Origin: Phenylobacterium kunshanense
GTDB taxonomy: Bacteria; Pseudomonadota; Alphaproteobacteria; Caulobacterales; Caulobacteraceae
Assembly: GCF_003254525.1 (NCBI RefSeq)
Contig: NZ_QFYS01000005.1
Location: forward strand, 62,001-126,000
Length of the DNA stretch: 64,000 nucleotides
Direction of reading: 5' to 3'
The notes under the pieces were generated by a model. The model was not told where the DNA came from. It ran no database searches and saw only the letters and a program-made list of their open reading frames with translations. A program made the translations under genes and the position numbers. Within the stretch, counting starts at the first letter, position 1. Every line of letters begins with the position of its first letter. Of the stretch, positions 28,700 to 38,870 are shown piece by piece.

Positions 28700-29956
28700 A
28701 TGGCCGACGGCAATGCGCTGAAGGACGAAGCCCGCGCTCGCGCCTATTCCACGCCGCTGGAGGATTTCCATCCCGGCGACCCGGAGCTCTTCCGCAACGA
28801 CGCGCACTGGCCCTGGTTCGAGCGCCTGCGGAAAGAGGCGCCGGTCCACTGGTGCCGCGACAGCGAGTTCGGCCCCTACTGGTCGGTGACCCGCTACAAC
28901 GACATCATGGCTGTGGACACGAACCACGCCGTCTTCTCATCGGACGCGGCCCTGGGCGGCATCACCATCCGCGACGCGCGACCCGACCTGCGCCGGCCCA
29001 GCTTCATCGCCATGGACCCGCCGCGGCACGACGTGCAGCGCAAGACGGTGAGCCCGATCGTCGCGCCGGCGAACCTGGCGATCATGGAGCCGATCATCCG
29101 CGAGCGGGCCGGCCGCATCCTCGACGAACTGCCGGTGGGCGAGACCTTCAACTGGGTCGACCGGGTCTCGATCGAACTGACCACGCAGATGCTGGCGACC
29201 CTGTTCGACTTTCCGTTCGAGGACCGGCGCAAGCTCACCCGCTGGTCGGACGTGGCGACGACCATCCCGATGCCGGGCGCCCTGGTCGAGACCGAGGAGG
29301 CCCGCCAAGCCGAGCTGATGGAGTGCCTGGCCTACTTCACTCGCCTGTGGAACGAGAGGGTCAACGCTCCGCCGAAGGGCGACCTCGTCTCGATGCTGGC
29401 CCACGGCGAAGCCACGCGGGACATGACCCCGGACGAGTACCTGGGCAACATCATCCTGCTGATCGTCGGCGGCAACGACACCACCCGCAACTCCATCAGT
29501 GGGGGCCTCCTGGCGCTGAACCAGAACCCCGCCGAATACGAAAAGCTGCGCGCCAATCCCGACCTGATCCCCAACATGGTGCCCGAGATCATCCGCTGGC
29601 AGACGCCGCTGGCGCATATGCGGCGCACGGCGCTGGAGGACGTCGAGCTGGCCGGCCAGCAGATCAGGAAGGGCGACAAGGTCGTCATGTGGTACGTCTC
29701 GGGCAATCGCGACGAGACGGTGATCGAGAACCCCGACGCCTTCCTGATCGACCGCGAACGTCCGCGCCAGCACCTGTCGTTCGGCTTCGGCATCCACCGG
29801 TGCGTCGGCAACCGCCTCGCCGAGCTACAGCTCAAGATCGTCTGGGAAGAGATCCTGAAGCGGTTCCGCCATATCGAGGTGGTCGGCGAGCCGAAGCGGG
29901 TGCGGTCCAGCTTCGTGAAGGGCTACGAGGAGCTGCCGGTCCGCATCCTGAACTAG
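28700..29956 (+). CDS. Cytochrome P450, CYP153A-type alkane hydroxylase (copy 1)
   Basis: 418 residues from ATG 28700, preceded by GGGAGGA. Family features: [57 protein letters not shown] (I helix with the acid-Thr pair), [16 protein letters not shown] (ExxR) and haem ligand [11 protein letters not shown] with Cys368. These match CYP153A enzymes closely, including the ending [15 protein letters not shown]. Known members hydroxylate medium-chain n-alkanes at the terminal carbon, using a 2Fe-2S ferredoxin and reductase. Neither partner gene is in this window. A second copy lies at 45048-46292 on the other strand. Confidence 0.93.
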   Translation: MADGNALKDEARARAYSTPLEDFHPGDPELFRNDAHWPWFERLRKEAPVHWCRDSEFGPYWSVTRYNDIMAVDTNHAVFSSDAALGGITIRDARPDLRRPSFIAMDPPRHDVQRKTVSPIVAPANLAIMEPIIRERAGRILDELPVGETFNWVDRVSIELTTQMLATLFDFPFEDRRKLTRWSDVATTIPMPGALVETEEARQAELMECLAYFTRLWNERVNAPPKGDLVSMLAHGEATRDMTPDEYLGNIILLIVGGNDTTRNSISGGLLALNQNPAEYEKLRANPDLIPNMVPEIIRWQTPLAHMRRTALEDVELAGQQIRKGDKVVMWYVSGNRDETVIENPDAFLIDRERPRQHLSFGFGIHRCVGNRLAELQLKIVWEEILKRFRHIEVVGEPKRVRSSFVKGYEELPVRILN

Positions 29957-30008
29957 CCGGGCGAGGCGCCTTTCGACATTCTGCGACCCGCAGATTCGAG
30001 AGGCTCCC

Positions 30009-31118
<1,110 letters not shown>

Positions 31119-31222
31119 GGGGCCTCACGAAGCTGCCACCGAAGGGTCGGCACACTGTCATCCGGCCCGCGTAGCTTCCGGCCCTGATCGAGGGGCGGGG
31201 GCCCGCGACGCGGGAGGACGAC

Positions 31223-32242
31223 ATGGACCGGCAGGTCAGGCCGCTGAAGCTGACGGCGGCCCAGCGCGAGCTGCGCGTACTGTTCATCGCCAAGCACGCC
31301 CGGTGGTGCGGCGGCCTCCACCCGGAGGACGGCAACCACGCGCTCTATCACCGCGAGATGCGTCAGACGCTGGAAGCCACGGGCGTCAACCTGCTGGTCG
31401 CCGACGACTACAGGGTGCTGTTCGATCCGCCGCAGATCGACTTCGTGTTCCCGCTGCTGAACCGTGGCGGCTTCCTGAACTCCGAGATGCTGCTGCCGCT
31501 GCTCTGCAACCGGCTGGGCGTTCCGTACCTGGGCGCCAGCCCGATCGTTCGGGGTCTGTCCGACGACAAGCACCTCTCGAAGCGCGCCGCCGTGGCGCGG
31601 GGCGTGGCGACGGCGCCTTGGGCGATCTACCGGCGCGGCGCGGCGCTGGACGCCGCCCAATGCCCGCCGGCCGCGCGGTACGTCGTGAAGCCCAACGCCT
31701 CGTCCGCGAGCTGGGGCGTCGGCGAAGCCTCGGACTGGGCTGGAGTTCGCGCCGCCGTCCTTCGGCTTCATGAAGAGGGCCACGACGCGATCGTCGAGCC
31801 CTTCATCGAGGGGCACGACATCGAGGTTCCGGTCATCACCGTGGGCGGCGAGCCCTTCATCCTGCCCCCCCAGATCGTCGAGCAGGACCAGCCCGACCAG
31901 CTCCGGACCTACGAGGAAAAACGCAGCCTCGCCGCCGAGAGCTACCGCATGTATCCGATCGACGACGCCGGCCTGGTCGCGGACGTCGGCGTGCTGTCGC
32001 GGCGGCTGATGGGGGAGTTCTTTCCGTTCGACTATGGCCGCTTCGAGTTCCGGATGGACACGAAGACCGGTCGGCTGTGGTTCCTGGAGGTCAACCTCAA
32101 CTGCAACCTCTGGTCCCATAAGTCGATCAGCCTCGGGGCCGGCCTTATGGGCTGGACCCATGGCGAGCTGATCGAAACCATCCTGGCCGAGAGCCTGACC
32201 CGGCAGGGCTTCGTGGGGCGACGCATCGATGTCGCGGCCTGA
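31223..32242 (+). CDS. ATP-grasp domain protein (D-Ala-D-Ala ligase-like)
   Basis: 339 residues. A Rossmann-like N-terminal domain (RVLFIAKHARWCGG, then IDFVFPLLNRGG) precedes an ATP-grasp fold: SDDKHLSKRAAVARGVATAPW, RYVVKPNASSASWGVGEA (nucleotide-binding loop), DAIVEPFIEGHDIEVPVI, and metal ligands in FEFRMDTKTGRLWFLEVNLNCN. The order resembles D-Ala-D-Ala ligase, but the substrate-binding Omega-loop residues are not clearly conserved, so a different amino- or carboxylate ligase is likely. Its end overlaps the next gene by 14 bp, implying a shared pathway. Substrate unknown. Confidence 0.78.
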   Translation: MDRQVRPLKLTAAQRELRVLFIAKHARWCGGLHPEDGNHALYHREMRQTLEATGVNLLVADDYRVLFDPPQIDFVFPLLNRGGFLNSEMLLPLLCNRLGVPYLGASPIVRGLSDDKHLSKRAAVARGVATAPWAIYRRGAALDAAQCPPAARYVVKPNASSASWGVGEASDWAGVRAAVLRLHEEGHDAIVEPFIEGHDIEVPVITVGGEPFILPPQIVEQDQPDQLRTYEEKRSLAAESYRMYPIDDAGLVADVGVLSRRLMGEFFPFDYGRFEFRMDTKTGRLWFLEVNLNCNLWSHKSISLGAGLMGWTHGELIETILAESLTRQGFVGRRIDVAA

Positions 32243-33029
32243 CGCCGGCTTCACCGCCATCATTCTCGCGGGCCAGCGCCCAGGCGCGGTCGACGTTCTG
32301 GCCGCCGAGGCGGGCGTACCGAACAAGAGCCTCGTCTCAATCTGCGGCGCGCCGCTGATCCGCCATGTGGCGGAGGCCCTGGCGGCGACCTCGGGACTGA
32401 CCCAGCTCAAGATCGTGATCGAGCCGCGGACGGCTCCCGCGGTCCGCGCGCTGCTTGACGACCTGCGCTGCCCGCTCGCCTTCGTCGAGGCGGCGGACAA
32501 TCTGGCCGACAGCGTCCATGCGGCGGCGGGCGGGGTCGAGGGCCCGATGGTGATCACCACATCGGACAATGTGCTGCTGACTCCCGGCGCGGTGCGAGAC
32601 GTGCTGGCGGCCGTCACCGGCGGCGCCGATGCGGCGGTCGCCATGGCGACGGAACGCGCCGTGCTGGCCGCGCACCCGGAGGGGCAGCGGCGCTTCTACC
32701 GGTTTGCCGACAATAGCTACTCCAACTGCAACCTCTACGCCCTGGCCGGCCCGCGCGCGGCGGCTGCGGCCGAAGGCTTCCGCAGCGGCGGACAGTTCGC
32801 CAAGAAACCGCTGCGGATGATCATGGCGCTGGGGCCCATCAACCTGCTGCTGTTGCTGGCGGGCCGGCTCACGCTGCGTGGCGCGCTTGCCCGGGTCTCA
32901 CGCCGCTTCCGGCTGCGGGTCGAACCGGTGATCCTGGCCGACGGCGCCCACGCCATCGATGTGGACAATCCGCGCACCTACGCCTGCGCCGAGGCGCTGC
33001 TGGCCGCTCGACGACTGAAGGCCGCCTGA
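32229..33029 (+). CDS. Nucleotidyltransferase (NTP-transferase, MobA/GlmU-like fold)
   Basis: 266 residues. The GT-A-like nucleotidyltransferase start FTAIILAGQRPGAVDVLA precedes VPNKSLVSICGAPLIRHVAEAL (the conserved Lys/Gly of NTP transferases) and VITTSDNVLLTPGA (metal-binding Asp in place of the usual GD). Residues 190-230 contain a hydrophobic LGPINLLLLLAGRLTLRGAL segment, perhaps a membrane association. It overlaps the ATP-grasp gene by 14 bp. Together they might activate and ligate a small carboxylate or sugar; the product cannot be named. Confidence 0.75.
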   Translation: MSRPDAGFTAIILAGQRPGAVDVLAAEAGVPNKSLVSICGAPLIRHVAEALAATSGLTQLKIVIEPRTAPAVRALLDDLRCPLAFVEAADNLADSVHAAAGGVEGPMVITTSDNVLLTPGAVRDVLAAVTGGADAAVAMATERAVLAAHPEGQRRFYRFADNSYSNCNLYALAGPRAAAAAEGFRSGGQFAKKPLRMIMALGPINLLLLLAGRLTLRGALARVSRRFRLRVEPVILADGAHAIDVDNPRTYACAEALLAARRLKAA

Positions 33030-33127
33030 AGGAGGCAGCCGGTCGATCCGGGCGCGACAAGCCGCGCGGCATTTCCTATTCTGTGGCCAAACGTGCGGCG
33101 GAACGCGCGGGGAGTCTGGGGGAAGCG

Positions 33128-33673
33128 TTGGCGCCGTCGGGGCCGTCCTTGAGGCCGGAAGAAGGTAACGCGCTGATGCGCGCCTTCTTCGAGAAGCGCG
33201 AGAACCTGCTGCTGTTCCTGGCGGCCCGCACCCGCGACATGGCCACGGCGGAAGACCTCGTTCAGGACCTCTATCTGAAGATCTCGGCGCTGGATCGGGA
33301 CGCGGACGTTCGTGCGCCGGCCGCCCTTCTCTATCGGATGGCATCGAACCTCCTGGTGGATCACGTCCGCAGCGCCCAGCGCGGCGCCCGGCGGGATGCG
33401 GCCTGGCGGCGGGAGGCGGTCGGCGGCGACGGCACGCACGAGCCCGTCAGCGGGGCGGCGGCCGAGGAGGCGGTGATCGCGCGCGAGCGGATCCGCCAGC
33501 TCGCCGCGGCGGTCGCGGACCTGCCGCCGCAGATGCAGCGCGCCTTCCGCCTGCACAAGCTGGAGGGGCGCAGCCAGGCGGAGACTGCCCAGGCCATGGG
33601 CGTGTCGGTCAAGATGATCGAGCAGCACATCCAGGCCGCAATCCGCCACCTCGCGCAGAGGCTCCGGACATGA
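33128..33673 (+). CDS. ECF RNA polymerase sigma factor, FecI-like
   Basis: 181 residues from TTG 33128, chosen because GGGGGAAG lies directly upstream. GTG 33083 and ATG 33176 in the same frame are alternatives. Sigma region 2 is MRAFFEKRENLLLFLAARTRDMATAEDLVQDLYLKI-type text (key: AEDLVQDLYLK near residue 45 and YRMASNLLVDHVRS). Region 4 is LPPQMQRAFRLHKLEGRSQAETAQAMGVSVKMIEQHI (key: GRSQAETAQAMGVSVKMIE). It should direct transcription of the following fecR and receptor genes after a surface signal. A promoter-like element starts 10 bp after its stop codon. Confidence 0.9.
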   Translation: MAPSGPSLRPEEGNALMRAFFEKRENLLLFLAARTRDMATAEDLVQDLYLKISALDRDADVRAPAALLYRMASNLLVDHVRSAQRGARRDAAWRREAVGGDGTHEPVSGAAAEEAVIARERIRQLAAAVADLPPQMQRAFRLHKLEGRSQAETAQAMGVSVKMIEQHIQAAIRHLAQRLRT

Positions 33674-33682
33674 AGCTTCGAG

Positions 33683-33730
33683 TTTTTGCTGGCCAACCTA
33701 GGGGTGGAGGGAAGCGGCGCCGTCTCAACC
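33683..33730 (+). promoter_or_regulatory. Promoter-like element A between fecI and fecR
   Basis: A T5G run (33683-33688) precedes GGCCAACCTAGGGG (33691-33704). Sixteen bases later comes CGTCTC (33721-33726), then AACC. Reading CCTAGGGG as a -35 and CGTCTC as a -10 gives a 16-base spacer typical of ECF sigma promoters. It lies 10 bp past the sigma-factor stop and 41 bp before fecR. The same arrangement recurs after the receptor gene (element B). Function is inferred from position and repetition. Confidence 0.55.
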
Positions 33731-33770
33731 CCAGCTTCGCGCGTCCTGCGCGGGTCAGGCAGGTGGGCCG

Positions 33771-34748
33771 ATGTTGAGCATTGTGGCGGATGAGGAAGGG
33801 ACGATGGCGCAAGCCAGCGCCTGGCTCGCGCGCCTGCAACGCGACGACCTCACCGAGGCCGACGGTCTTGAGTTCGAGGCTTGGCTGGAGGCCGATCCGA
33901 CCCATCGCGCGGCCTATCGCGACGCGCTTGCCGCCTGGCAGGCGTTCGACACCTGCGCGGACGACGTGCTGGAAGAGCTTGCGGCGCAGGAGCGGCGCGG
34001 GGCGCGTCGTCCCGCTCCGTCGAGGCGGTGGTTGGTGAGCGCCGGTGGCTTCGCGGCCGCCGCGGCCCTGGCTCTGGCGCTCCTTCCGCCCATGCTGACA
34101 TCGTCCGCGGCCCAGACCTACGCCACTGGCAAGGGGGAGCACGAGCGGATCACTCTGGCCGATGGGTCCGTTGTGGATCTGAACGCCGAGACGCGGCTCA
34201 CCGTCTCGTACGAGCGGTCCGCCCGTCGGGTTGTGCTGGAGGACGGCGAGGCCATCTTCGATGTCGCCCACGACGCGAAGCGGCCGTTCACCGTCGCCGC
34301 GTCGCAACGGGTCGTCCGCGTGCTGGGCACCCAGTTCGACGTGCGCAATCGGCAGGGCGAGCTGACGGTGACGGTCGCGCGCGGCAAGGTGCAGGTGGAA
34401 CCCGCCGACGCCGCCGCCACGGACCGGGCCTTCGTGCTGCGTCCCGGCCAGCGGCTTGCGATCGCCCAGACGGGCCGGGCCCAGCTCCAGTCCGTCGATC
34501 CGCAGGAGACCTTCGGCTGGCGCGTTGGTCGGCTTGTCTATCGCGGCGAGCCGCTCGAGAACGTCGTGGCGGACCTCAACCGCCAATTCGTGGACCAGAT
34601 CGAGATCGCCGATCCCGAGCTCGGCCGCATGCCGATCACCGGCGTGATCGTCGTGGATGACCAGGACGCGGTTGTTCAGCGTCTCAGCTTGATGCTGCCT
34701 ATAAGATCGGTACCTTCGGAGCGGGGGCTGCTTCTTCTTCGGAAGTGA
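33771..34748 (+). CDS. FecR family anti-sigma/sigma regulator
   Basis: 325 residues. The N-terminal cytoplasmic part has the FecR-type DUF4880 region (ASAWLARLQRDDLTEADGLEFEAWL and HRAAYRDALAAWQAF). A single membrane helix follows (SAGGFAAAAALALALLPPML near residue 90). The periplasmic FecR domain has ERITLADGSVVDLNAETRL, RVVLEDGEAIFDVAHDAKRPF and VLGTQFDVRN. The C-terminus resembles the STN-like fold that contacts the receptor. It would relay receptor occupancy to the sigma factor. It overlaps the receptor gene by 4 bp; 97 bp separate it from fecI. Confidence 0.9.
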   Translation: MLSIVADEEGTMAQASAWLARLQRDDLTEADGLEFEAWLEADPTHRAAYRDALAAWQAFDTCADDVLEELAAQERRGARRPAPSRRWLVSAGGFAAAAALALALLPPMLTSSAAQTYATGKGEHERITLADGSVVDLNAETRLTVSYERSARRVVLEDGEAIFDVAHDAKRPFTVAASQRVVRVLGTQFDVRNRQGELTVTVARGKVQVEPADAAATDRAFVLRPGQRLAIAQTGRAQLQSVDPQETFGWRVGRLVYRGEPLENVVADLNRQFVDQIEIADPELGRMPITGVIVVDDQDAVVQRLSLMLPIRSVPSERGLLLLRK

Positions 34749-37144
34749 GGCCGAAGGAATCCGCGGAGCTGACCATCCTCGTGCGTCGGGATCTTGTGGC
34801 CGCCATCACGGGCCTCGTGGTGGTGTGGGGCGGCGGTAGTTCCGCCGTCGCCGCGCCCGCGCGCATCCAGTTCGACGTTCCCGTCCAGAGCTATACCGAG
34901 GCCCTGCTCGACGTCGCCCAACAGGCCAACGTCACCCTGATCGGCGCGGGCGTCTGCGGCGGCGCTTCGCGGACCCGCCTCGCCGGTTCGATGTCGCTCG
35001 AGGCCGCGCTCGACCGGCTGCTGACCGATGCGCCTTGCACGTGGAAGCTGATTGCGCCGGGGGCCGTGGAAATCAGGCCTCTGCCGCGCGCGGAGCCGGC
35101 GCGGGCCACCTCTCCCGTGACCGTGTCGGAACTGCTCGTGACGGCGACGCGGCGGGTGCGCGATCCGCGCCAGCTCGCCGTGGCGGTGACGGCGGTCCCG
35201 GGCGCTCAGCTTAGGGCCACGGGCGGCGTGGACGCGGGCGAAGCCGCCGGCCAGCTCGCGGGCGTGCTCGCGACCAATCTTGGGCCGGGCCGAAACAAGC
35301 TGCTGCTTCGCGGCCTGTCCGACGGCGCCTACACCGGTCGCGCCCGATCCACGGTGGCCACCTATCTGGACGAAATCCCCCTCAACTACAACGCGCCGGA
35401 CCCAGACCTGCGGGTCGTCGACGCCGAGCGGGTGGAGGTCGCGCGCGGCCCCCAGGGCGCACTCTACGGCGCGGGCGCCATGAGCGGCGTCTACCGCATC
35501 GTGACCCGCAAGCCGGACCTGGGCGGCCTGGGGGCCGAGGTGCGCGGCACGGCGGCCACCACGAAGGGTGGAGGACCCAGCGGCGCCGTCGAGGGATGGG
35601 TGAATGTGCCGATCTGGCGGGATGTCGCCGGGATCCGGATCTCCGGCTACCAGGAAGTACAGGGCGGCTATCTCGACGACATCGTGCAGAACCGCAGCAA
35701 CGTCGACCGGACCGAGCGCCAGGGCGCGCGCGTCATCGTTCTCGTGCAGCCGACGGACGACTGGATGGTCAGCCTCACGGCCGCGGGCCAGAGCCTGCGA
35801 TCCGAGGACACCCACTACACGAACCCCGGACTGGGGCGGAAGCGCGCCGTCCTGATCCCAGAGCCGCACGCCAACGACATCGAGCTGGTGACGGCCACGG
35901 TCCGCTACTCGTGGGGCGGGGCCGAGCTGACCTCCTCGTCGGGCTATGTGCGCCACGCCTACACCAGCCTCTATGACGCGACGGCCACCCAGGGGAATTA
36001 CACCGACGTCGCCCGGACATCGGCCTACTCGGAGCGGACCGAGACGAAGATGTACGTGCAGGACCTGATCCTCACGTCGCGCGGGGCCGGACGACTCGAG
36101 TGGCTGGCCGGCCTCTATGGCGCGGACATGTCGGTTCACGCCCCGACGGAGTTCCTGGCCCAGTTCCCCTTCGCGCCCAATGCGCCGGTCTATGGCGACG
36201 ATCGGCGGGACGCGATCCGCGAGGTGGCGGCCTATGGCGAGATCTCCTACGAGCTCGCGCCGAGCTGGACGTTCGCGGTCGGCGGCCGCCTGTTCAGCAT
36301 CCGGGCGCGCACCCGTTCGGAGGTCGTTTCCGAGCGGTTCGCGCCGCGCAGCCTGGACAGGACCGCCCGTTTCACCAGCTTCGCGCCCAAGATCTCGCTG
36401 CAGAAGGCCTTCGCTTCGGGGGATCTGGCCTATGTGGTGGTCTCGGAGGGCTATCGGGGCGGGGGGACGAATTCGGGCGGCGCCGTGCCCCTGCCGGTCC
36501 AGCGCGAGACCTTCGGCCCCGATCGGCTCCGCAATCACGAAGCCGGGCTGAAGCTGCGCCGGCTCGATGGGCGGCTGGCGGTGAACGCGGCCGTCTTCTA
36601 CGACGTCTGGAAGGACCTCCAGACCGACCAGTTCCGGCCCTCCGGCATTGCCTACACGACCAATGTGGGCGACGCCCACGTGCTCGGCGCCGAGGCGGAG
36701 GTGGCGTATCGGACGGACAATGGCTTCACGGCTCAGCTCAACGGCCGGCTGGCGCGGACCCGGACGCAGGATGCGAACACCGACTTCACCGCGCAGCTGG
36801 TCGACAGCCTGCCAGGCGCTCCGGCGATCTCCGCGGGGGCCCTGCTGAGCTACGAGCGTCCGCTCGGCGACTGGACGGTCCGCCTCGTCGGCCAGGCGAC
36901 CTACATCGGGCCTGCGCGCGTGACCTTCGATGCGTCGGCGCCGAAGAGCGAGGGCTACGCCAGCGCCAAGCTGCTGGCCGAGCTTAGCTCCAGGGGGCGC
37001 GGACTGCAGGTCTATGTGACCAATCCGCTGGACTCCTCGAACGACACCTTCGCCTTCGGCAATCCATTCAATCCCCTGCAGGCGCGGCAGATCACGCCCC
37101 AGCGGCCGATCACGGTCGGGGTGACCCTCTTCGCCGGCCTCTAG
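34745..37144 (+). CDS. TonB-dependent receptor with N-terminal STN signalling domain
   Basis: 799 residues from a GTG overlapping the fecR stop. After a signal peptide (AAITGLVVVWGGGSSAVAAP) comes an STN domain at about residues 38-115 (IQFDVPVQSYTEALLDVAQQ, then GSMSLEAALDRLLTDAP), the part that contacts FecR. Plug follows (VSELLVTATRRVRDPRQLAV, GPQGALYGAGAMSGVYRI) and a 22-strand-type barrel to the C-terminus (TVGVTLFAGL). It is the signal-transducing member of the FecI-FecR-receptor triad. The ligand is unknown; iron complexes are the precedent, though the type also covers other ligands. Confidence 0.92.
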   Translation: MRPKESAELTILVRRDLVAAITGLVVVWGGGSSAVAAPARIQFDVPVQSYTEALLDVAQQANVTLIGAGVCGGASRTRLAGSMSLEAALDRLLTDAPCTWKLIAPGAVEIRPLPRAEPARATSPVTVSELLVTATRRVRDPRQLAVAVTAVPGAQLRATGGVDAGEAAGQLAGVLATNLGPGRNKLLLRGLSDGAYTGRARSTVATYLDEIPLNYNAPDPDLRVVDAERVEVARGPQGALYGAGAMSGVYRIVTRKPDLGGLGAEVRGTAATTKGGGPSGAVEGWVNVPIWRDVAGIRISGYQEVQGGYLDDIVQNRSNVDRTERQGARVIVLVQPTDDWMVSLTAAGQSLRSEDTHYTNPGLGRKRAVLIPEPHANDIELVTATVRYSWGGAELTSSSGYVRHAYTSLYDATATQGNYTDVARTSAYSERTETKMYVQDLILTSRGAGRLEWLAGLYGADMSVHAPTEFLAQFPFAPNAPVYGDDRRDAIREVAAYGEISYELAPSWTFAVGGRLFSIRARTRSEVVSERFAPRSLDRTARFTSFAPKISLQKAFASGDLAYVVVSEGYRGGGTNSGGAVPLPVQRETFGPDRLRNHEAGLKLRRLDGRLAVNAAVFYDVWKDLQTDQFRPSGIAYTTNVGDAHVLGAEAEVAYRTDNGFTAQLNGRLARTRTQDANTDFTAQLVDSLPGAPAISAGALLSYERPLGDWTVRLVGQATYIGPARVTFDASAPKSEGYASAKLLAELSSRGRGLQVYVTNPLDSSNDTFAFGNPFNPLQARQITPQRPITVGVTLFAGL

Positions 37145-37696
37145 AACTTTTTTGTTTGGGCCGACCTAGGGGGCGCGCGTCCGGGCGCCGTCTCCACCGC
37201 GATCTTCGGCTTTTGACCGGGCCGGGGTTCTGAGATGCGCCGACGACTTGGCGCAACCGTCGGACGTGGCGCGCGTCCCGAGCCTACTTCGCGCCACGGC
37301 TGGCCGAGCGCGGCCCTGACGAGGAGAGCGTCCAGGGCCGCGCCTCCCTGCGCGCTGCGACAGCGTGCCATTTGGTCGAAACGGTTATTGGTGTTAATCT
37401 GTATTTGTTGAGCGCGGTCGGCTCGGGCCGCGTCCGGCGCACTACGCGCCACTCAACCCGCGTCGGCTCTCCAGTCGCTGGCACGAGACCCATGGCCCCG
37501 GTTCGAGGACGTCACACCTCGGCCGGGGCTTCTTGGTTTCTGGGGTTGGACTTCACATGGGGAATTTGGGTAGCTGAGCGGGGCTCACAGCTTCGCGGGC
37601 GGTCATCGCCGGCTTGGCGAGGGCAGAGACGGACAGTCGTTCCGGCCGATGCTCGGCCCGCAATGCCTGGCCCATCAGGATGGTGCGGGGGCGCCG
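37145..37696. other. 552-bp intergenic region after the FecI-FecR-receptor locus
   Basis: No convincing protein gene is visible here; reading frames in both directions lack family signatures. It contains element B at its left edge, an AT-richer stretch around 37370-37410 with a weak promoter-like pair (TTGGTC at 37372 and TAATCT at 37395, 17-bp spacing), and an imperfect hairpin with arms GCCCCGG (37495-37501) and CCGGGGC (37523-37529). The length is unusual in this densely packed window, so a regulatory RNA or a long leader for the LuxR-type gene is possible. Confidence 0.5.
37148..37198 (+). promoter_or_regulatory. Promoter-like element B directly after the receptor gene
   Basis: A T6G run (37148-37154) precedes GGCCGACCTAGGGG (37159-37172), one mismatch from element A. 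CGTCTC follows at 37189-37194 after the same 16-base spacing, preceded by the shared GGCGC. It begins four bases after the receptor stop codon. The next recognised gene on this strand is the LuxR-type regulator at 37697, so the element may drive a long leader, a small RNA or that regulator. Confidence 0.5.
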
Positions 37697-38770
37697 GTGA
37701 TCGAGGTCGAGGACATTTACGAGGCGGCGTTCAGCCGCGAGCGCTTTCCGGGGCTGCTCAGCAATATCCTTGGGGCCATGCGGGCGCAGTCGGGCTTCCT
37801 CGGCTGGATCGACGTGGCCAATCAAACGCGATTTGAGGTGGAGGTCGGCAACGACCCGGCGTTTCTCCAGAGCTACATGGAGACCTATGCCGCCCACGAC
37901 GTGATGAGGCCCACGCTGCTGGCGGCCGACGAGGGCGTGGTGATGCCCGCCTATGACGTCCTGCAGTCGCCAGAGGTGCAGGGCAGTATCTTCTACCGGG
38001 AATGGCTCGCCCCCCAGCGTGTGGTGGATAACCTGGCGACCAATCTCATCAAGCAGGCGCAGATGTCGGCGACGCTGTCGGTCGTCCGAACCGGGGAGGC
38101 GCCGCCCTTCTCGGCCGCGGAGATCGAGGCGTTCCGGGAACTCGTCCCGCACCTGCGGCGGGCGGTCATGGTCCAGGCCCGGCTGGTCCGGCAGGAAAAC
38201 CTCCTGGCCGGTTACCGGCGCATCTGTGCGGGCGCCCGCAACGGCCTGATCCTTCTGGATGCCGACCTGCGGATCCTCGATGTCGACCCGCGGACCGAGG
38301 CGCTCACCGGGATCCAGGCCGGACAGGCGCTGGGGCAGGCGGGAGGCGCGCGCGCATTCGGGGCGGCCGTTCGGGAAGCGGTTCGCGGCGGATCGCCGGT
38401 CGCCGTCGAGCTTTCGCGTGAGGGTGACGGGCCGCTGACGCTGCTCTGCGTGGCCCAGCCTCTCCCGCGCGATCCGTTCGGAGATCTCGATGCCGGGCCC
38501 AGCGTGGCCGATGCTGTCTATGTGCTGCGGGTGGACGAGCCGGCGCAGGTCGCCTTTGCCAGCTTCGGGCGGCTCTACGGACTGACGCCGACCGAACTTC
38601 GGGTGATGTCGGACGCCTTCGCCCATGCCGACCTCACCAACCTTGGGGCGCGTCTCGGCATGGCTCAGGCCACGGCGCGGACGCACCTTCACCGAATCTA
38701 TGAAAAGACGGGCGCTCAGGGCTTTCCGGCGCTCTGCCTCCTGGCCCATCGCTTCACCCTGCCCGGCTAG
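37697..38770 (+). CDS. LuxR-type transcriptional regulator
   Basis: 357 residues from GTG 37697 (VIEVEDIYEAAFSRERF); ATG 37649 is an in-frame alternative without a ribosome site. The C-terminal helix-turn-helix is LuxR-like: YGLTPTELRVMSDAFAHAD, LGARLGMAQATARTHLHRIYEKTGAQG. The centre includes a PAS-like stretch (RNGLILLDADLRILDVDPR). The N-terminal 150 residues (GWIDVANQTRFEVEVGNDPAFLQSYMETY) match a widespread uncharacterised sensor part. It precedes two PEPxxWA-CTERM proteins in the same orientation and may regulate them; that is inferred from position only. Confidence 0.85.
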   Translation: MIEVEDIYEAAFSRERFPGLLSNILGAMRAQSGFLGWIDVANQTRFEVEVGNDPAFLQSYMETYAAHDVMRPTLLAADEGVVMPAYDVLQSPEVQGSIFYREWLAPQRVVDNLATNLIKQAQMSATLSVVRTGEAPPFSAAEIEAFRELVPHLRRAVMVQARLVRQENLLAGYRRICAGARNGLILLDADLRILDVDPRTEALTGIQAGQALGQAGGARAFGAAVREAVRGGSPVAVELSREGDGPLTLLCVAQPLPRDPFGDLDAGPSVADAVYVLRVDEPAQVAFASFGRLYGLTPTELRVMSDAFAHADLTNLGARLGMAQATARTHLHRIYEKTGAQGFPALCLLAHRFTLPG

Positions 38771-38870
38771 GTCCATCGTCGGCGGCCGCGCGTCTCCACG
38801 GGTAAACGGATGGTGGACGCGGGACCTCGCGCCGACATCTAGGGATGGGCCCGAGTGTCTGGAGGGGCGT

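Noticed and set aside
34676..36679. 667-codon minus-strand frame
   Set aside because: Antisense to the STN-type receptor; no signature of its own.
37495..37529. Hairpin as a terminator for the receptor gene
   Set aside because: It lies 350 bp downstream, the stem has a mismatch, and no T run follows.
37372..37836. 154-codon frame in the 552-bp gap
   Set aside because: Residue usage is typical of shadow translation and it runs out of frame into the LuxR-type regulator; no ribosome site.
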